Origin: an uncultured Collinsella sp.
GTDB taxonomy: Bacteria; Actinomycetota; Coriobacteriia; Coriobacteriales; Coriobacteriaceae
Direction: 5' to 3'
DNA: 6,688 nucleotides
NCBI GenBank assembly: GCA_900550595.1
Contig: URTB01000076.1
Coordinates: 1 to 6,688 of the forward strand
Within the stretch, counting starts at the first letter, position 1; every line of letters begins with the position of its first letter. This document shows, piece after piece, positions 1 through 4,880 of this stretch. Both the position numbers and the translations under genes were made by a program. Under the pieces are notes generated by a model that saw only the letters and a program-made list of their open reading frames with translations, did no database searches and was not told where the DNA came from.

Positions 1-702
1 CGCGGTTTTGAGGAGCGCGACCAGCGCGTCGACCTCTTTATCTCGAACTATGTGTACGAGAAGGTTTACGAGGGTACGCACACCGCTATTGGCTACAAGT
101 TTGCCCTCCCGCGAAAAAAGATCTTTACCTGGGACCAGATTGGTCATTTCCGTCTGGACCAGAATCTGCTCATGCACAGCCTGTGCTATCGCACGGATGT
201 GCTGCGCGCGTCCAATCTGCCTATGCCGCCGCACACGTTCTATGTAGACAACATCTACGCCTACGTGCCGCTGCCGCGCTGCAAGACCATGTACTATGCC
301 GACATCGACCTCTATCGCTACTTTATCGGTCGCGAGGGCCAGAGCGTCAACGAGGCCACGATGGTCAAGCGTCTGGACCAGCAGTTCCGCGTGACGCGCA
401 TCATGATGGAGTCGTTCCACCTGTACAGCGATGTCGAGTCGTCGCGTCTGCGCTCGTACATGATGGGCTATTTCACCATGATGATGGCAATCTGCTCGGT
501 GCTTACTAAGCTTTCCGACGAGGATTGTGCTGATGAGCGCTTGAAGACGTTGTGGACTGATCTGAAAGCCTATGACGAGCGTATGTATCGTCGTGCCCGC
601 TACGGCGTGGTCGGCTTCTTCACCAATCTGCGCGGTCGTGCCGGTGACAAAACCACACTCGGCCTATACCGTCTTGCCTCAAAGATCTTCAAATTCAACT
701 AG
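1..702 (+). CDS. Family 2 glycosyltransferase, C-terminal part (5' truncated by window edge)
   Basis: The frame is open from base 1 to a TAG at 700-702, giving 233 visible residues; the true start and the GT-A catalytic half (nucleotide-sugar binding, DXD) lie outside the window. The visible part has an acidic segment with YVDNIYAYVPL near residues 81-91, then YYADIDLYRYFIGREGQSVN (98-117), a pattern I associate with the region after the catalytic domain in GT2 enzymes of Firmicutes and Coriobacteriia. A Met-rich hydrophobic stretch follows (about 153-168), then a basic tail ending YRLASKIFKFN. GT2 enzymes of this kind transfer sugars onto cell-surface polysaccharides or teichoic acid-like polymers at the cytoplasmic face of the membrane; the acceptor cannot be told from this fragment. 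The internal GTG at 52 is not a start, because coding sequence continues upstream. Its stop is followed 22 bases later by structured element copy 1. The family call is fairly sure, the substrate unknown. Confidence 0.8.
   Translation, partial: RGFEERDQRVDLFISNYVYEKVYEGTHTAIGYKFALPRKKIFTWDQIGHFRLDQNLLMHSLCYRTDVLRASNLPMPPHTFYVDNIYAYVPLPRCKTMYYADIDLYRYFIGREGQSVNEATMVKRLDQQFRVTRIMMESFHLYSDVESSRLRSYMMGYFTMMMAICSVLTKLSDEDCADERLKTLWTDLKAYDERMYRRARYGVVGFFTNLRGRAGDKTTLGLYRLASKIFKFN
682..697 (+). repeat. 16-bp inverted repeat, left copy (inside glycosyltransferase 3' end)
   Basis: The 16 bases AAGATCTTCAAATTCA encode KIFKF and the start of the last codon of the glycosyltransferase. The exact reverse complement is at 864-879, 166 bases away, and the match stops abruptly at both ends. 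A perfect 16-base match at this distance is not expected by chance. The pair encloses structured element copy 1. Confidence 0.85.
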
Positions 703-724
703 GGCAGAAACGCTCGGGTAACGG

Positions 725-833
725 GGACCCCTGGTCCTTAACTTGCTACTTCGAACAGTCCTGCGCAAGACGGAGGCGCCACTGGCGCCTCCTTTGCGTG
801 CGGAACTCGTATCAAGTTAAGGACCAGGGGTCC
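725..833 (+). repeat. Structured inverted-repeat element, copy 1 (3' of glycosyltransferase)
   Basis: Outer arms at 725-745 and 813-833 are perfectly complementary over 21 bp and enclose 67 nt. Inside, reading on the plus strand: ACAGTCCTG (755-763), a variable inner hairpin, then CGTGCGGAACTCG (797-809). AGTCC (757-761) can pair with GGAACT (802-807) with one bulged A, placing a short conserved helix between the two variable ones. The inner hairpin is GGAGGCGCC (772-780), loop ACT, GGCGCCTCC (784-792), extended by CGCAA (764-768) with TTGCG (794-798). Copy 2 has the same core with wholly different helices. The element begins 22 bases after the glycosyltransferase stop in the sense direction, so it would be a 3'-UTR structure; a role in termination, RNA stability or as a small RNA is inference. 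Only a short T run (793-795) follows the inner stem, and none follows the outer stem. I cannot match it to a named RNA family. Confidence 0.75.
772..795 (+). terminator. Possible rho-independent terminator within structured element copy 1
   Basis: A 9-bp GC-rich stem (772-780 with 784-792) with a 3-base loop is followed by TTT. Placed 69 bases after the glycosyltransferase stop, it would suit a terminator for that gene, but the T run is only three bases and is followed by GCG, so efficiency is doubtful. It may instead be just the apical helix of the larger element. Confidence 0.4.
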
Positions 834-849
834 TCTGCTATGTCTCGCT

Positions 850-891
850 TTATGTCAGCAACCTGAATTTGAAGATCTTAGACGCGCGGTA
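850..891 (-). pseudogene. Decayed C-terminal remnant of a second glycosyltransferase
   Basis: Read on the minus strand from 891, the codons give YRASKIFKF, then RLLT and a TAA at 852-850. The intact gene on the other strand ends YRLASKIFKFN, so the match is nine residues with one codon missing, and 16 bases are identical at DNA level (864-879). Upstream of the tyrosine codon the similarity fades. The simplest reading is the last trace of a paralogous glycosyltransferase that once ran toward the present one. An alternative is that an inversion or recombination copied the gene end here. The fragment is too short for certainty. Confidence 0.45.
864..879 (-). repeat. 16-bp inverted repeat, right copy
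   Basis: TGAATTTGAAGATCTT is the exact reverse complement of 682-697. It lies 30 bases beyond the outer arm of structured element copy 1 and within the glycosyltransferase remnant. Confidence 0.85.
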
Positions 892-926
892 CACAGGGGC
901 CTTGGCTGAAAAGAATTTGATTGGTA

Positions 927-1051
927 GGTTGCCCGGTGGGCCTTGGTTATGTTTGTCGCGAGTTCCGCACGAGCCGAAGAGCACTTAATGTGCTCTTCGT
1001 ACGAGCCAGGACTGTAGAGCAGCAAACATAACCAAGACCCACCGGGCAACC
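927..1051 (-). repeat. Structured inverted-repeat element, copy 2 (3' of P1 peptidase)
   Basis: Outer arms at 927-955 and 1023-1051 are complementary at 28 of 29 positions (mismatch C941/A1037) and enclose 67 nt, the same spacer length as copy 1. On the minus strand the spacer carries ACAGTCCTG (1015-1007) and CGTGCGGAACTCG (971-959), both identical to copy 1. The inner hairpin is a 10-bp stem (975-984 with 990-999) with loop TTAAT, unrelated in sequence to that of copy 1. Arms in both copies end in TTG/CAA at the spacer side, and CT(A/G)CT follows the 5' arm. It starts 12 bases after the peptidase stop, so it lies in the sense 3' UTR of that gene. No T run follows on the minus strand, so it is not a standard intrinsic terminator. 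Function unknown. Confidence 0.75.
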
Positions 1052-1063
1052 GGACGAGCTAGT

Positions 1064-2065
1064 TTACTTCGCGGCGCCGGGGATGCCGTGGGAGGTTTTG
1101 GCGCTTTTGGCTCCGTTTACGATGGCGGTCTGTAGGGCCCTTACGGCGAGCATGCCCAGCAGGTCTAGGGGAACGGTGGCGCTTGCCTGGGCGCCCAACT
1201 TGCCGCTGGCGAGGGTGTAGATGGTGTCGCCGTCGTTGGTGGTGTGTGTAGGGCGGATGGCGTGCGCGTAGGCATCTGCGGCCATCTGGGAGACCTTGGT
1301 GGCCTGGGCCTTAGTGAGCTCCACGTTGGTGACGATACAGCTGATGGTGGTATTGGTGCGGTCGAGCGGCATCTGCATGGATTCGGCGGCGGCAAAGGCT
1401 GCGAGTTCCATGTCGACGATCTGGTCGCTATCGGCTGCGGCGCGCATACCGGCGACCCACTCGCCGGTGAAGGGGTCGACAACGTTGCCGCAGGCGTTGA
1501 CTGAGACCACGGCGCCCACCTTGATGGGGCCGAGCGCCACGGCGGCAGCTCCGAGGCCGGCCTTCATGCAGGTGGCAGGTCCCATGAGTTTGCCTACGGT
1601 GGCGCCGGTGCCGGCACCCACATTGCCCTGCTCGAGCGAGGCAGGGGTGTGGTCGAGCGCCTCGCGCACGGCGGCGATACCGGCCTCAATGTCGGGGCGC
1701 ACGGTGGGGTCGCCAAAGGCGAGGTCGAAGATGCAGCTGGAGCACACGATAGGCACCTGCGTGGGACCGACGGGCAAGCCGATGCCGCGGCTCTCAAGCT
1801 CGCGGGCGACGCCGCTTGCGGCTTCGAGGCCAAAGGCCGATCCGCCCGAAAGGCAGACGGCGTGGACCTTATCGACGGTGTTTTCGGGGCGCAGCAGGTC
1901 GGTCTCGCGCGAAGCGGGAGCGCCACCGCGTACGTCAACGCCACCGGTGGCACCCTCGGGCGCCACGATTACGGTGCAGCCGGTGCCAGCCTCCTCGTCC
2001 GTATAGTTGCCAAAGCAAAAGCCATCGACGTTGCAGACATCGATGGCTTCGAGCAGTGTGTCCAT
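1064..2065 (-). CDS. P1 family peptidase (S58/DmpA-type, autoprocessed N-terminal nucleophile hydrolase)
   Basis: The protein has 333 residues. Family S58 enzymes (DmpA, BapA, NylC-like) are made as one chain and cut themselves into alpha and beta subunits, the new N-terminal Ser or Thr being the nucleophile for amide hydrolysis of N-terminal amino acids, D-amino acid esters or unusual amides. Visible marks are GCTVIVAPEGATGGVDVRGG (29-48), CLSGGSAFGLEAASGV (71-86), GNVGAGTGATVG (148-159), RTNTTISCIVTNVELTKAQ (236-254) and TNDGDTIYTLASG (276-288). By analogy with NylC, which is cut between Asn and Thr, the predicted cut is N238/T239, leaving Thr239 as nucleophile. No signal peptide is seen, so it is probably cytoplasmic. 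The start is ATG at 2065, with AGGAG five bases upstream. The frame stays open to 2350, but that part overlaps maf and has no family similarity. Substrate not predictable. Confidence 0.88.
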   Translation of the reverse strand: MDTLLEAIDVCNVDGFCFGNYTDEEAGTGCTVIVAPEGATGGVDVRGGAPASRETDLLRPENTVDKVHAVCLSGGSAFGLEAASGVARELESRGIGLPVGPTQVPIVCSSCIFDLAFGDPTVRPDIEAGIAAVREALDHTPASLEQGNVGAGTGATVGKLMGPATCMKAGLGAAAVALGPIKVGAVVSVNACGNVVDPFTGEWVAGMRAAADSDQIVDMELAAFAAAESMQMPLDRTNTTISCIVTNVELTKAQATKVSQMAADAYAHAIRPTHTTNDGDTIYTLASGKLGAQASATVPLDLLGMLAVRALQTAIVNGAKSAKTSHGIPGAAK

Positions 2066-2165
2066 ATATTCTCCTATCGGTTTTCCGCCGGGCCTTATGC
2101 CCGGTCGGGATCCGTACGGTACGGCAAAATTGTAGGCGCTGGGGGATACCCAGCGCCAGATGCAA
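2066..2165 (-). promoter_or_regulatory. maf-peptidase intergenic leader with two hairpins
   Basis: On the minus strand, after the maf stop, there is a 9-bp stem GGCGCTGGG/CCCAGCGCC (2157-2149 with 2143-2135), then TACAATTTTG. TACAAT (2134-2129) resembles a -10 box, but no good -35 box lies 16-18 bases upstream. A second hairpin CCGGGC-ATAAG-GCCCGG (2104-2088) sits just before the AGGAG ribosome site of the peptidase gene. The first may end the DJ-1-maf transcript weakly (the T run is interrupted). The second could modulate the peptidase leader. Both roles are inference. Confidence 0.4.
2135..2157 (-). terminator. Weak rho-independent terminator after maf
   Basis: A 9-bp GC-rich stem with a 5-base loop begins nine bases after the maf stop on the minus strand. 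It is followed by TACAATTTTG, an interrupted T-rich stretch. The position is right, but the tail is poor, so read-through into the peptidase gene is plausible. Confidence 0.45.
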
Positions 2166-2747
2166 TTACGAGAGTTTTTGAATCGCGCGTGCGACGCGGG
2201 CGATGGGCAAGCCCACCACGTTGTAGAAGTCACCCGAAATGTCGTGCACGAGCATGCGGCCGCCTGTGCCCTGGATGCCGTAGGCTCCGGCCTTGTCCAT
2301 GGGTTCGCCGGAGGCAACATAGCGCTCAATCTGCTCTTCGGTAAGCTCATAGAACGTCACGTCGGTCACATCGACAAACGACAGGCTCTCGGCGGCATGC
2401 GGAGCTGTAGCGTCGCCGGCTTTAACGATGCAGACGCCGGTCGCCACCTGGTGCGTGCGGCCCGAAAGCTCGCGGAGCATGGTGCGCGCCTCGTCCTCGT
2501 TTGCCGGCTTACCCAATATATGGCCGTCAAAGGTGACAATAGTATCGGCCGCGACGGTCAGTTCGTTGGGCTCGGCATGCTCGGCCGCGACGGCAGCAGC
2601 TTTGGCACGCGCCAAGCGCTCGACGAGCGTAAGCGGAGCTTCGCCATCAAAAGGCGTTTCATCGATGTCTGCGGGAATTACGCGAATGTTATAGCCCGCC
2701 TCGCGCATCAGCTCTATGCGGCGCGGCGATTGCGAAGCCAAAATCAT
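2166..2747 (-). CDS. maf: Maf family nucleoside triphosphate pyrophosphatase
   Basis: The protein has 193 residues, the normal family length. Maf proteins hydrolyse non-canonical or regulatory nucleotides (dTTP/UTP and modified bases) to the monophosphate plus pyrophosphate in the cytoplasm, and in some bacteria affect septum formation. Family motifs are in order: LASQSPRR (3-10), phosphate-binding; VAADTIV (65-71) with catalytic Asp68; GKP (79-81); SGRTHQVATGV (95-105); DKAGAYGIQG (151-160); GDFYNVVGLP (172-181). The KAGAYGIQG form fits the YhdE (dTTP/UTP) group better than the YceF (m7GTP) group; this is a motif-level inference. The ATG at 2747 overlaps the TGA of the DJ-1 gene (ATGA), and GAGGG lies about 9 bases upstream, so translation is probably coupled and the two genes form an operon. 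A weak hairpin terminator follows. Confidence 0.95.
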   Translation of the reverse strand: MILASQSPRRIELMREAGYNIRVIPADIDETPFDGEAPLTLVERLARAKAAAVAAEHAEPNELTVAADTIVTFDGHILGKPANEDEARTMLRELSGRTHQVATGVCIVKAGDATAPHAAESLSFVDVTDVTFYELTEEQIERYVASGEPMDKAGAYGIQGTGGRMLVHDISGDFYNVVGLPIARVARAIQKLS

Positions 2748-3286
2748 AGTTGGATGCCCTCGGCGACCTTCTCGACGGCCTTTTCGCCGGCGAGCGTGCG
2801 CAGTAGCTCCAAGGCAAAGGGGAGTGACTGTGCCATGCCGCTGGCAGTGATGATATTGCCGTCTTGCGTGACCTTCTCACCGGTATAGGTGCCCTCGGGG
2901 AAGCTCTTCTCAAAGCCGGGGAAGCACGTGGCGCGGCGTCCCTCGAGTAGACCAAGCTCGCCTAGGATAAACGGGGCGGCGCAGATGGCGGCAACGTGCT
3001 TGGTCGCGGCGAAATCGCAGACTACGTCGCAGACGCGCTGGTCGGCGCGCAGGTTGGTGGCACCGGGCAGGCCGCCGGGCAGCACGACGCAGTCGTACTC
3101 GTCAAAGTCGATCTCGTCAAAGAGCGCATCGCAGGTCACGGGAATCTGCAGTGAGCTCACGACCTCGCGCGTGGGCATGATCGAGACGAGCGTGGCGCGC
3201 ACGCCGCCGCGACGCATGACGTCGACCATGGTCAGGCATTCAATCGTTTCAAAGCCATCGGCGGCGAGAACGGCAACGCTGGGCAT
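2744..3286 (-). CDS. DJ-1/PfpI family protein (YajL/ThiJ-like)
   Basis: The protein has 180 residues and a single DJ-1 domain. Members close to DJ-1 and YajL are stress-response proteins reported as oxidation-sensing chaperones or glyoxalase/deglycase enzymes; which of these applies here cannot be told. Visible family residues are Glu13 in DGFETIE, equivalent to DJ-1 Glu18; VVLPGGLPGATNLR (67-80); the nucleophile elbow AAICAAP with Cys102, equivalent to DJ-1 Cys106; CFPGFE (121-126); and TASGMAQSLPFALELL (147-162). The key Glu-Cys pair is intact. The start is ATG at 3286, with AAGGA six bases upstream; the longer frame to 3352 lacks family similarity and runs through the promoter. The TGA overlaps the maf start by four bases. 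PfpI-type protease activity is less likely, since the sequence looks like the DJ-1 rather than the PfpI branch. Confidence 0.92.
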   Translation of the reverse strand: MPSVAVLAADGFETIECLTMVDVMRRGGVRATLVSIMPTREVVSSLQIPVTCDALFDEIDFDEYDCVVLPGGLPGATNLRADQRVCDVVCDFAATKHVAAICAAPFILGELGLLEGRRATCFPGFEKSFPEGTYTGEKVTQDGNIITASGMAQSLPFALELLRTLAGEKAVEKVAEGIQL

Positions 3287-3323
3287 GAGAGTTCCTTTCG
3301 TAAGGCGGCATACAATTAGCCGT

Positions 3324-3352
3324 CTTATACCCCGAAGACATGCGCTTGCCAC
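3324..3352 (-). promoter_or_regulatory. Putative sigma70-type promoter for DJ-1-maf
   Basis: On the minus strand GTGGCA (3352-3347, four of six to TTGACA) and TATAAG (3329-3324, five of six to TATAAT) are 17 bases apart, 38 bases before the DJ-1 start codon. The upstream gene ends at a strong hairpin terminator just before it, so a promoter is expected here. Boxes chosen by eye. Confidence 0.45.
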
Positions 3353-3376
3353 GCTCGATTTCCCAATGTTTAAAAA

Positions 3377-3430
3377 GGGACGGGGATTAAATAATCATTC
3401 GGTACAAATTGATTATTTAATCCCCGTCCC
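3377..3430 (-). terminator. Long rho-independent terminator / REP-like hairpin after rRNA methyltransferase
   Basis: Arms at 3377-3397 and 3410-3430 are perfectly complementary over 21 bp with a 12-base loop (TTCGGTACAAAT on the plus strand). On the minus strand the stem begins 35 bases after the methyltransferase stop and is followed directly by TTTTTAAAC, a good U tract. The stem is far longer than most intrinsic terminators, with a GGGACGGGG outer half and an A/T-rich inner half. This resembles the GGGAC...GTCCC palindromes spread by REP-associated (Y1) transposases, so it may be a repeat co-opted as terminator. The REP link rests on memory of such repeats, not on a search. Confidence 0.75.
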
Positions 3431-3465
3431 AGAAAAATCATCGGTCGTGGTCTTGGGCAAACAGT

Positions 3466-4779
3466 CTAGTTGCGCTTGAGGTGGACGACGGTTTCGCAGT
3501 GGAAGGTTTGCGGGAACAGGTCGACCGGTGTGATCTTGACGGGGGAGAAGGTGCCTTCCTCGACAAAGCGCTTGAGGTCGCGTGCCAGGGTGGCAGGGTC
3601 GCAGCTCACATAGGCGACATCGCGCGCACTCGTGCTGGCGATGAGGTCGATGGCCTCGGGCGCCAGACCTGCACGCGGCGGGTCGACCACCAGGACATCG
3701 GCATCCTGGTCGGGGAACTCGCGCACGGCATCGCCGCCGATGACGTCGACGTTATCGAGCTTGTTGATCTCCAGGTTACGGCGCAGGTCGCGCACGGCCG
3801 GACCGTAGGCCTCGACGGCGGCAACAAAGTCGCAGCGGCGGGCGAGCGGCAGGGTAAAGGTGCCGGCGCCGCAGTACAGGTCCACGGCAAGCTCGTCTTC
3901 CTGCGGATCGAGTGCGTCCATAACAAGCTCGATCAAAATCTCGGCGCCCTTGGTATTGACCTGGAAAAAGGATGGGGCGGACAGGCGCATCTGGCCGTCA
4001 GCGATGTTCTCGGTCCACGAGCCCTCTCCAGCGAGCATCTCCACCTTGGAGACACGGCGGGCCCTCTTCTCGCCCTTGCTCATGACGCGCACCACGCTCG
4101 TGGGGTGTGCGGCGTCTGCCAGAACGCGCGACACCTGTGAGCGCGGGAAGGAGCCTGTGGGCGTCCAAAGCGCGACCTCGAGTGCCTTGGTGCGGCGCGA
4201 AGCACGAATGCCCACGCGCTCCAGACCCAGGTCGTGGCTGCCGCTCAGATAGTTGAGCGCGCCGACGACCGATTTGAGCGCCTTGGGAAAACGCTTATCG
4301 AACAGCGGGCATGCATCGACGGTCACGATCTTGCTGGGATCGACGCCGTGCATGCCAAGGCGCACGCGACCGTTGACGATGGTCGGTTCGAGCTCGATTT
4401 TATTGCGGTAGCCCCAGTCGTCCTTGGTGTGGCGGATGGGCTGTACCAACTCATCGACCTGCTCGGGGGTGAACTTGCCAATGCGCTCGAGCGTGGAACG
4501 CAGGTTTTGCTCTTTGGCGGCAAGCTGAGCGGTGCGCGAGAGGTTGCCCCACGAACAACCGCCGCAGATGCCCACGAAGGGGCAGGGAGGCTGAATGCGA
4601 TCGGGGCTTGGCTCCAGAATCTCGGTCGTGCGGGCGCGCATAAACGACTTGCCGTCCTGCACGATCTCGGCTTCGACGGTGTCGCCCGCCACGGCGCCTT
4701 GCACAAATGTGGCCTTGCCGTTGTCGGCATGTGCCAGACCGTCGGCGCCGTAGGTCATCGATTCTATGGTGAGCTTCAT
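3466..4779 (-). CDS. 23S rRNA (uracil-C5)-methyltransferase, RlmD/RumA family
   Basis: The protein has 437 residues. It uses S-adenosylmethionine to methylate C5 of a uracil, most likely in 23S rRNA (U1939 and/or U747 in E. coli numbering). An N-terminal TRAM RNA-binding domain (about 1-58) comes first, followed by an iron-sulfur site with Cys66, Cys72, Cys75 (CPFVGICGGC) and Cys157, matching the 4Fe-4S ligands of RumA. The Rossmann methyltransferase domain has FFQVN (271-275), DLYCGAGTFTLPL (300-312), VVDPPRAG (364-371), YVSCDPATLARD (390-401) with catalytic Cys393, and FHCETVVHL (426-434) with base Glu429. All key residues are present. The start is ATG at 4779, with AGG triplets 8-10 and 4-6 bases upstream. 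The open frame reaches a TTG at 4857, but that lies in the ppk terminator loop. Position specificity (RlmC, RlmD or dual RlmCD) is not resolvable by eye, so no symbol is given. Confidence 0.93.
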   Translation of the reverse strand: MKLTIESMTYGADGLAHADNGKATFVQGAVAGDTVEAEIVQDGKSFMRARTTEILEPSPDRIQPPCPFVGICGGCSWGNLSRTAQLAAKEQNLRSTLERIGKFTPEQVDELVQPIRHTKDDWGYRNKIELEPTIVNGRVRLGMHGVDPSKIVTVDACPLFDKRFPKALKSVVGALNYLSGSHDLGLERVGIRASRRTKALEVALWTPTGSFPRSQVSRVLADAAHPTSVVRVMSKGEKRARRVSKVEMLAGEGSWTENIADGQMRLSAPSFFQVNTKGAEILIELVMDALDPQEDELAVDLYCGAGTFTLPLARRCDFVAAVEAYGPAVRDLRRNLEINKLDNVDVIGGDAVREFPDQDADVLVVDPPRAGLAPEAIDLIASTSARDVAYVSCDPATLARDLKRFVEEGTFSPVKITPVDLFPQTFHCETVVHLKRN

Positions 4780-4828
4780 ATTCCTGCCTGTCATTCGCGG
4801 ATTTGTCCGCAACCATGGTAGCAGGGAA
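4780..4828 (-). promoter_or_regulatory. Short leader between ppk terminator and methyltransferase start
   Basis: Only 49 bases lie between the end of the ppk terminator stem and the methyltransferase ATG. They hold a small hairpin, GCGGA-CAAA-TCCGC (4810-4797 on the minus strand), and the AGG-rich ribosome site. I see no convincing -35/-10 pair. The gene is either read through from ppk or has a weak promoter overlapping the terminator. Confidence 0.3.
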
Positions 4829-4870
4829 AAGCGCCCCGTATCTGGGGCATTCCTCAAATACGGGGCGCTT
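4829..4870 (-). terminator. Rho-independent terminator of ppk
   Basis: Arms at 4829-4841 and 4858-4870 form a perfect 13-bp stem (AAGCGCCCCGTAT with its complement) around a 16-base loop. On the minus strand the stem starts ten bases after the ppk stop and ends in TTTTCCC. On the plus strand no T run follows, so it acts toward ppk only. Confidence 0.75.
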
Positions 4871-4880
4871 CTACAAACGT

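Larger units (their letters stand above)
703..1063. other. Gene-free convergent intergenic region holding two structured elements
   Basis: This 361-base stretch separates the rightward glycosyltransferase from the leftward peptidase. It contains structured element copy 1 (725-833), the right arm of a 16-bp inverted repeat (864-879) lying in a glycosyltransferase C-terminus remnant, and structured element copy 2 (927-1051). The only sizeable open frame (64 codons, minus strand, 1049-855) is built from the arms of copy 2 and resembles nothing I know, so I do not call it a gene. I see no tRNA or CRISPR array. Confidence 0.8.

Noticed and set aside
725..833. Integron attC site
   Set aside because: The size and foldback fit loosely, but the RYYYAAC/GTTRRRY boxes are absent and there is no cassette arrangement.
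855..1049. 64-residue minus-strand open frame
   Set aside because: It is largely made of the arms and hairpin of structured element copy 2, with no ribosome site or coding signal.
927..1051. Terminal inverted repeats of a small transposon (MITE)
   Set aside because: The two copies share their core but not their arms, the opposite of what transposon ends would show, and no target-site duplication is evident.
2129..2134. TACAAT as the -10 box of a peptidase promoter
   Set aside because: No acceptable -35 box lies at the right distance, and the sequence directly follows a terminator-like stem; kept only as a remark in the leader entry.
1296..2344. Long plus-strand frames opposite the peptidase and maf genes
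   Set aside because: They mirror well-supported genes in a GC-rich genome and show no recognisable domain.
2066..2350. N-terminal extension of the peptidase frame to 2350
   Set aside because: It overlaps maf on the same strand, has no family similarity, and the ATG at 2065 has a proper AGGAG site and matches the family's usual beginning.
3709..3723. GGGGAACTCGCG, similar to part of the structured-element core
   Set aside because: It lies inside the methyltransferase coding sequence with no ACAGTCCTG partner or flanking helices, so it is a chance match.
4780..4857. Start of the methyltransferase at TTG 4857
   Set aside because: That codon lies in the ppk terminator loop, and the extra 26 residues precede the TRAM domain without similarity; ATG 4779 has a ribosome site.
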